The position numbers and the translations under genes are program-made. The notes under the pieces were generated by a model. That model searched no databases and was not told where the DNA came from. It saw only the letters and a list, made by a program, of their open reading frames with translations. DNA of 64,000 bases from DLKC01 sp002478885 (GTDB taxonomy: Bacteria > Bacteroidota > Bacteroidia > Chitinophagales > Chitinophagaceae). The first letter of the stretch is position 1; each line of letters opens with the position of its first letter. Below are positions 59,725 to 64,000 of the stretch, one piece after another. The stretch is taken from positions 124,001 to 188,000 of the forward strand of contig JAXLUI010000003.1 in NCBI GenBank assembly GCA_046329585.1, in the 5' to 3' direction.

Positions 59725-60822
59725 ATGAGCCAGGATCTTCAAAAACCTGTTATTGGATTTACTTGTGGCGACCTTAACGGCATTGGCATTGAGTTAATTA
59801 TTAAAACCCTTAGCGACAACCGGATAAACGACGCTTTTGTGCCCGTTGTGTTTGCCAGTAATAAAAGCATAAATTTTTACAGGAAAGCCTTGCCCGATCT
59901 GAATTTTGCCTACCAGGCCGTTAAAGATTTTACGCGGCTCAACCCCAAGCAGATCAATGTATTCAATTGCTGGGAAGAAGAGGTGCAAATTACTCCCGGC
60001 CAATTGAGTGACATTGGCGGCAAGTATGCACTCATTTCTTTACAACATGCAACAGAAGCTTTAAAGGCGCGCCATATTGATGCATTGGTTACTGCCCCCA
60101 TCCACAAAAAAAATATTCAATCTGCCGAATTCAACTACAGTGGTCACACACCCTTTTTTAAAGATGTATTCCAGGTACAGGATGTGGTAATGGTACTCAC
60201 GGCAGCCAATATGCGGGTTGCGCTGGTCACCGAACATGTCCCGGTAAGCGATGTGGCACAACACATAACACGACAGGACATTTTGAGCAAGCTGAAAATA
60301 TTGAACGAAAGCCTTCAAAAAGATTTTGGTGTTGACAAGCCGAAGATTGCTGTACTTGCCCTTAACCCGCATGCCAGCGATGAAGGGCTTATTGGTACCG
60401 AAGAAGAAACGATTATAAAGCCGGCGATACGCGATGCTAAGCAACACAACATTCTCGCTTTTGGCCCCTACAGCAGCGATGCCTTCTTTGCCCGGGGATA
60501 CCACGAAAGGTTCGATGTCGTGCTGGCCATGTATCACGATCAGGGCCTTATCCCTTTCAAGTCGCTTTGCATTGGCGAAGGTGTTAACTATACGGCAGGG
60601 CTGCCGGTAGTGCGCACAAGCCCCGATCACGGAACCGCGTTTGATATTGCCGGTAAGGCTAAAGCCGACAACAGCTCTTTTCTTGAAGCAGTTTACACGG
60701 CCATCGATATTTGCAAACAGCGCAAAGGCTATGCAGATGTCCGCAAAAACCCTCTGCGCAAAATGAGCACTATATTGGTAGCCAACGCCCAAGACGAGGT
60801 TATAAGAGAAGACACCGAATAA
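59725..60822 (+). CDS. pdxA: 4-hydroxythreonine-4-phosphate dehydrogenase
   Basis: A 365-residue enzyme of the DXP-dependent pyridoxal phosphate pathway. Diagnostic motifs are GFTCGDLNGIGIEL near the N-terminus, LVTAPIHKKNI, NYSGHTPFFKDVF, LNPHASDEGLIGTEE and YHDQGLIPFKSL, which carry metal and substrate residues. The open frame extends 36 codons upstream through a repeat remnant, so I take the ATG at 59725. In many bacteria pdxA neighbours rsmA; here only the stress protein gene separates them, on the opposite strand. Confidence 0.96.
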   Translation: MSQDLQKPVIGFTCGDLNGIGIELIIKTLSDNRINDAFVPVVFASNKSINFYRKALPDLNFAYQAVKDFTRLNPKQINVFNCWEEEVQITPGQLSDIGGKYALISLQHATEALKARHIDALVTAPIHKKNIQSAEFNYSGHTPFFKDVFQVQDVVMVLTAANMRVALVTEHVPVSDVAQHITRQDILSKLKILNESLQKDFGVDKPKIAVLALNPHASDEGLIGTEEETIIKPAIRDAKQHNILAFGPYSSDAFFARGYHERFDVVLAMYHDQGLIPFKSLCIGEGVNYTAGLPVVRTSPDHGTAFDIAGKAKADNSSFLEAVYTAIDICKQRKGYADVRKNPLRKMSTILVANAQDEVIREDTE

Positions 60823-60888
60823 AAACACTCAACAGTTTTTTACAGATTTATATTTTTACCCCAGCTTCAGCAACTCCGGTTAAACATC

Positions 60889-60908
60889 GTTGCGTCGCAC
60901 TCTTGTAC
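60889..60908. repeat. Intergenic repeat, single left arm
   Basis: GTTGCGTCGCACTCTTGTAC preceded by AAACATC, between pdxA and the aldose-epimerase-like gene. TTTTTACCCCAGCTTC upstream (60854-60869) may be a weak left outer block. Confidence 0.9.
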
Positions 60909-60981
60909 TGCAGAATGTTGAAGCGCCAAACCGGCCAGAGGGTTAAAAGCCGCACTACATCAACTGACATAAATGCTTCTT

Positions 60982-61863
60982 ATGGCAGGCAATATTTTTT
61001 CTATTCAAAACGAACTGCTCCATGTTTCAGTAGCAGCAAAGGGAGCAGAACTGCAAAGCCTCATTCATAAAAAATTTGGTATAGAATATATGTGGAGCGG
61101 CGACCCAAAATTCTGGGGGAAGAAAAGCCCGGTGTTGTTTCCTGTTGTCGGCGGATTAAAACAAAACCATTATACCTATAATAATATTCAATATGAACTG
61201 GGCAGGCATGGGTTTGCAAGAGATATGGATTTTGATATTGCCGAACAAACCGAAAACTCGCTCACTTTTACATTAGTCAGCAATGCCGCCACCGAAAAGC
61301 TGTACCCGTTTCCTTTTCAGTTTTCTGTGAAGTACAGTTTGGACAATACCAAACTGCACGTTAACTACACGGTTAAAAATACGGGCGAAGATGTGATGTA
61401 TTTTTCGGTCGGAGCACACCCTGCTTTTAGGGTTCCATTAGTTGAAAACACGACCTTTAATGACTATTATCTTGAATTCGATCATGCGGAAAACAAGGGT
61501 AGATGGCCGCTTTCGCCCGACGGACAAATTGAAAACTTTGTTCTACCTTGTCTTGAAAACACCAATCTGCTTCCGCTACGCAAACAATTGTTTTACGAAG
61601 ATGCGCTTGTTTTTAAAAAGCTATCATCAACTTCCATTGCTATAAAATCAAACAAAACAACACATGGTTTAAAGCTGAGCTTCCCACACTTCCCTTACAT
61701 GGGCATCTGGAATGCAAAAGATGCCGACTTCGTTTGTATTGAACCATGGTGTGGTATCGCAGATCATGTAAATGCCAGTGGCGTCATATCGGAGAAAGAG
61801 GGTATTAATAAGTTGCAACCCGAACATGTTTTCAACAGAATATGGACCGTTGACCTTTTTTAA
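60982..61863 (+). CDS. Aldose 1-epimerase family (LacX-like) protein
   Basis: A 293-residue galactose-mutarotase-like protein. The motif YELGRHGFARDMDFDI and the later VGAHPAFRVPL are typical of the aldose 1-epimerase family members related to LacX, with His in the GRHGF motif as a likely catalytic or binding residue. WCGIADHV near the C-terminus is also conserved. It probably interconverts anomers of a hexose or hexose phosphate. I use the ATG at 60982; another in-frame ATG lies nine bases upstream. Confidence 0.88.
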   Translation: MAGNIFSIQNELLHVSVAAKGAELQSLIHKKFGIEYMWSGDPKFWGKKSPVLFPVVGGLKQNHYTYNNIQYELGRHGFARDMDFDIAEQTENSLTFTLVSNAATEKLYPFPFQFSVKYSLDNTKLHVNYTVKNTGEDVMYFSVGAHPAFRVPLVENTTFNDYYLEFDHAENKGRWPLSPDGQIENFVLPCLENTNLLPLRKQLFYEDALVFKKLSSTSIAIKSNKTTHGLKLSFPHFPYMGIWNAKDADFVCIEPWCGIADHVNASGVISEKEGINKLQPEHVFNRIWTVDLF

Positions 61864-61919
61864 ACTTTCTTAACCAGGTGATCCTGGATCGTGTTTTTAT
61901 GCTCCTGCAATAACAGAAC

Positions 61920-61976
61920 GCTGAAGAGTGCGACGCAACGAAGTTGCTCAAAGTTGTGTAGCCGGGCCAGTAAAAC
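61920..61976. repeat. Intergenic repeat, right arm with outer block
   Basis: GCTGAAGAGTGCGACGCAAC (61920-61939), with the GTAC end altered, is followed by GAAGTTGC and the outer block AGCCGGGCCAGTAAAAC (61960-61976). Confidence 0.85.
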
Positions 61977-62074
61977 AATTCGCCCTGAAGGAATGAGCCC
62001 ATGTTGAAAACCTTAAATCTGTAATTAAAGTTCTATCTTCAGCATTACCGGTTTTGCATCGGTTACTGCATTCC

Positions 62075-63172
62075 ATGAAACGTATGCTGCAATTTTTATT
62101 GAGAAGGCCGGTGATGTGGCTCGCCGAACATTTTACATCTGCGCCGGTGTTAAAGGATGTGCATGGATCGTTGTCGAAGCTTTATGCCGAATCGGTTGAT
62201 AAAGCCGGTGAGAAAAGCGGCAGCATGTTCAATTTTGACATGCACACCCAAAGCATTATCATATTTTCAGATCAGCATAAGGGTGCAAGAGACGGTTCTG
62301 ACGATTTTGCCGCCGCAGAAAAAAATTACATTGCAGCCCTCGAATATTATAATGAGAAGAACTTCTATTTTGTAAACCTTGGCGACAGTGAAGAGCTATG
62401 GGAAAATACCATCTTCACGGTGATGAAACACAACGGTGAAACTTTTTTAAAGGAAAAATTATTCACCGATCGCCATGCATCCTGCAAGATCATCGGCAAT
62501 CATGACCTCTACTGGAAGAATGATCCCTTCGCGCAACTTTTTATTAAGAAAATGTATGACCGTGAAATGAAAATATTTGAGGGTGTCGTGCTTCGCACAG
62601 CAATAAACGACCAGCACCTGGATATTTTTTGCACCCATGGCCATCAAGGCGACAGGCAAAGTGATGGTAATGCCTTCAGCAAATGGTTCGTGAGCAATAT
62701 TTGGGGCCCCCTACAGGCCTTCCTAGAAATAAACACCAACTCACCGGCCTGCAATTCGCAACGCAAAACACTTCACAATGAACTGATGTATGAGTGGGCT
62801 ATTAAACAACCGGGCGTTATACTTATAACCGGGCACACGCACCAACCGGTGTTTAAGTCGCTGACTCATCTCGAACGTCTTTACCTGCAATTACAGGATG
62901 CACAAGAAAAAAAAGACGAAGCATCCATCAAGAAAATTGAAGAAGAAATTCCACGTCGGCAAAGAGAATACGATTTTGTAAACCATTCTTTCCGCAACAT
63001 GGACCCCTCCTATTTCAACACAGGGTGCTGCTGCTTTGCAGACGGCACTATCACCGGCATTGAACTGGATGCAGGTTTTATAAGGCTTGTTAAATGGAGT
63101 TATAATAATGGTATTCCCGAAAGAACAATTGCCGAAGAAGCATCTCTCAAGGGACTTGCCGGCCAGGTTTAA
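62075..63172 (+). CDS. Metallophosphoesterase
   Basis: A 365-residue calcineurin-like phosphoesterase. Metal-binding motifs appear in order: IIFSDQHKGARD (D-x-H), NLGDSEELW (GD), IIGNHDLYW (GNHD), FCTHGHQGD and LITGHTHQPVF (GHTH). A charged helical insert (LQLQDAQEKKDEASIKKIEEEIPRRQREYDF) precedes the C-terminal part. The substrate is unknown. I use the ATG at 62075; an in-frame TTG lies seven codons upstream. Confidence 0.9.
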   Translation: MKRMLQFLLRRPVMWLAEHFTSAPVLKDVHGSLSKLYAESVDKAGEKSGSMFNFDMHTQSIIIFSDQHKGARDGSDDFAAAEKNYIAALEYYNEKNFYFVNLGDSEELWENTIFTVMKHNGETFLKEKLFTDRHASCKIIGNHDLYWKNDPFAQLFIKKMYDREMKIFEGVVLRTAINDQHLDIFCTHGHQGDRQSDGNAFSKWFVSNIWGPLQAFLEINTNSPACNSQRKTLHNELMYEWAIKQPGVILITGHTHQPVFKSLTHLERLYLQLQDAQEKKDEASIKKIEEEIPRRQREYDFVNHSFRNMDPSYFNTGCCCFADGTITGIELDAGFIRLVKWSYNNGIPERTIAEEASLKGLAGQV

Positions 63173-63239
63173 CTCACACCCGACACCAGTACAGTATTAG
63201 TTCTCATTTCAATCTATATCTTTACTGCAAAACTGCTTT

Positions 63240-64000
63240 ATGCTTAAAGTTGGAATATTTGGGGTTGGTCACCTTGGCAAATTTCACCTGAATAACTGGA
63301 AGGAGATAGATGGTGTTGAACTAGTGGGCTTTTACGATCCCAATGATCAAAACGCTGAGGAAGTTAGCCACAAATACGGACTAAGAAGATACGCTGATGT
63401 TGCGACACTTGTTGCTGAAATAGATGCGGCGGATGTTGTAGCGCCCACCGATCACCACTTTGCTTTATGCGAGGCCGTTTTGCGTGCCGGCAAACATGTG
63501 TTCGTTGAAAAACCAATGGCTAACACAATCGACGAAGGAAGGCAGTTGGTAAAGATGGTAAAAGAAGCTGGCGTGAAAATGCAGGTAGGTCACGTGGAAA
63601 GATTTAACCCCGCCTACCTTGCAGTGAAACAGATGCAGCTGCAGCCCATGTTTATAGAAGTGCACCGGCTGGCGCAGTTTAACCCACGTGGTACAGAAGT
63701 GAGTGTTATACTCGACCTGATGATCCATGATATAGATATTATTCTCAGCCTTGTGAAAAGCGATATCAGGAACATTTATGCCAGCGGCGTTGCTGTAATG
63801 ACAGAAACACCAGACATCGCCAATGTACGTATCGAGTTCAACAATGGCTGCGTTGCCAATCTTACCAGCAGCCGGATAAGCATGAAGCGCATGCGCAAAA
63901 TGCGTTTGTTTCAAAAAGACGCGTATATAGGAATAGATTTCCTCGAAAAAAAGACAGAAATCATCAAATTAAAACAACCTGGCGACGCCAATGCCTTTTC
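63240..64000 (+). CDS. Gfo/Idh/MocA-family oxidoreductase, cut by window edge
   Basis: Translation from the ATG at 63240 gives MLKVGIFGVGHLGKFHLNNW, the Rossmann NAD(P) fold start (GVGHLG). It continues with the family motif HVFVEKPMA and VGHVERFNPAYLAV, then LDLMIHDIDIILSLV, and runs open to the window end (about 253 residues present). The motif GHVERFNP with MIHDID resembles sugar-nucleotide 3-dehydrogenases of this superfamily, but the substrate is not certain. It starts 67 bases after the metallophosphoesterase stop. Confidence 0.88.
   Translation, partial: MLKVGIFGVGHLGKFHLNNWKEIDGVELVGFYDPNDQNAEEVSHKYGLRRYADVATLVAEIDAADVVAPTDHHFALCEAVLRAGKHVFVEKPMANTIDEGRQLVKMVKEAGVKMQVGHVERFNPAYLAVKQMQLQPMFIEVHRLAQFNPRGTEVSVILDLMIHDIDIILSLVKSDIRNIYASGVAVMTETPDIANVRIEFNNGCVANLTSSRISMKRMRKMRLFQKDAYIGIDFLEKKTEIIKLKQPGDANAF

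Noticed and set aside
60061..60828. Minus-strand frame of 255 residues opposite pdxA
   Set aside because: Antisense shadow of pdxA, whose catalytic motifs are all on the plus strand.
7428..61976. CRISPR array
   Set aside because: The repeated arms are kilobases apart, inverted, and lie between different genes; there is no regular spacing and no cas gene.

Overview
The window reads as a chromosomal segment of a Bacteroidota bacterium, most likely from the Chitinophagaceae or a close relative. The evidence is a SusC/SusD pair, GH97 and GH65 enzymes, DUF4249 lipoproteins beside a TonB-dependent receptor, an ftsX-DUF3098-uppP cluster, giant FG-GAP/UnbV lipoproteins and TAnnTTTG-type -7 promoter elements. 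I saw no rRNA, tRNA, transposase, integrase, phage gene or CRISPR array.

Layout. (1) 1-7289, minus strand: an outer-membrane operon of a secreted protein of unknown function, an STN-type TonB-dependent receptor, a DUF4249 lipoprotein, an MG2-type macroglobulin-like secreted protein, and the start of a second DUF4249 lipoprotein cut by the window edge. (2) 7563-37022: a carbohydrate-utilisation region. It holds a secreted GH65 enzyme, a hybrid histidine kinase, two paralogous SRPBCC/GyrI-like membrane-anchored proteins, four very large FG-GAP lipoproteins in two paralogous pairs, SusD, SusC, a divergent LacI regulator with palindromic operator candidates, and a GH97 enzyme with the inverting-type glutamates. 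(3) 37164-44603: an MBL-fold hydrolase, an MFS transporter, the envelope genes uppP, DUF3098 and ftsX, and leuS on the plus strand. (4) 44740-53523: two tandem TonB-dependent receptors, divergent from a Rieske oxygenase and an amino-acid permease. (5) 53771-64000: housekeeping and mixed genes, namely ruvC, a HIT protein, greA, an unrecognised protein, an NTF2-like lipoprotein, a 2-hydroxyacid dehydrogenase, rsmA, a universal stress protein, pdxA, an aldose-epimerase-like protein, a metallophosphoesterase and the start of a Gfo/Idh/MocA oxidoreductase.

The most striking feature is a dispersed intergenic repeat found at about 20 places. Its core is a 20-bp arm, GTTGCGTCGCACTCTTGTAC or the variant GTTGTGTCACTCACTTGTAC. 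Nine loci carry two arms in inverted orientation around an unrelated spacer of 31-137 bp, always with GTAC facing the spacer. On the outer side, at a nearly constant distance of about 22 bp, many copies carry a further block resembling AGCCGGGCACAAAA. The repeats mostly mark boundaries between transcription units and are absent inside compact operons. They create false N-terminal ORF extensions (translated as RRTLVL or TSVRRNR), and I corrected several starts for this.

How the genes work together (inference): SusC and SusD would import an oligosaccharide, GH97 and GH65 would cleave alpha-linked glucosides, the LacI protein would control the susC promoter region, and the four FG-GAP lipoproteins may be surface-exposed accessories of this system. 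Their role is unknown to me.
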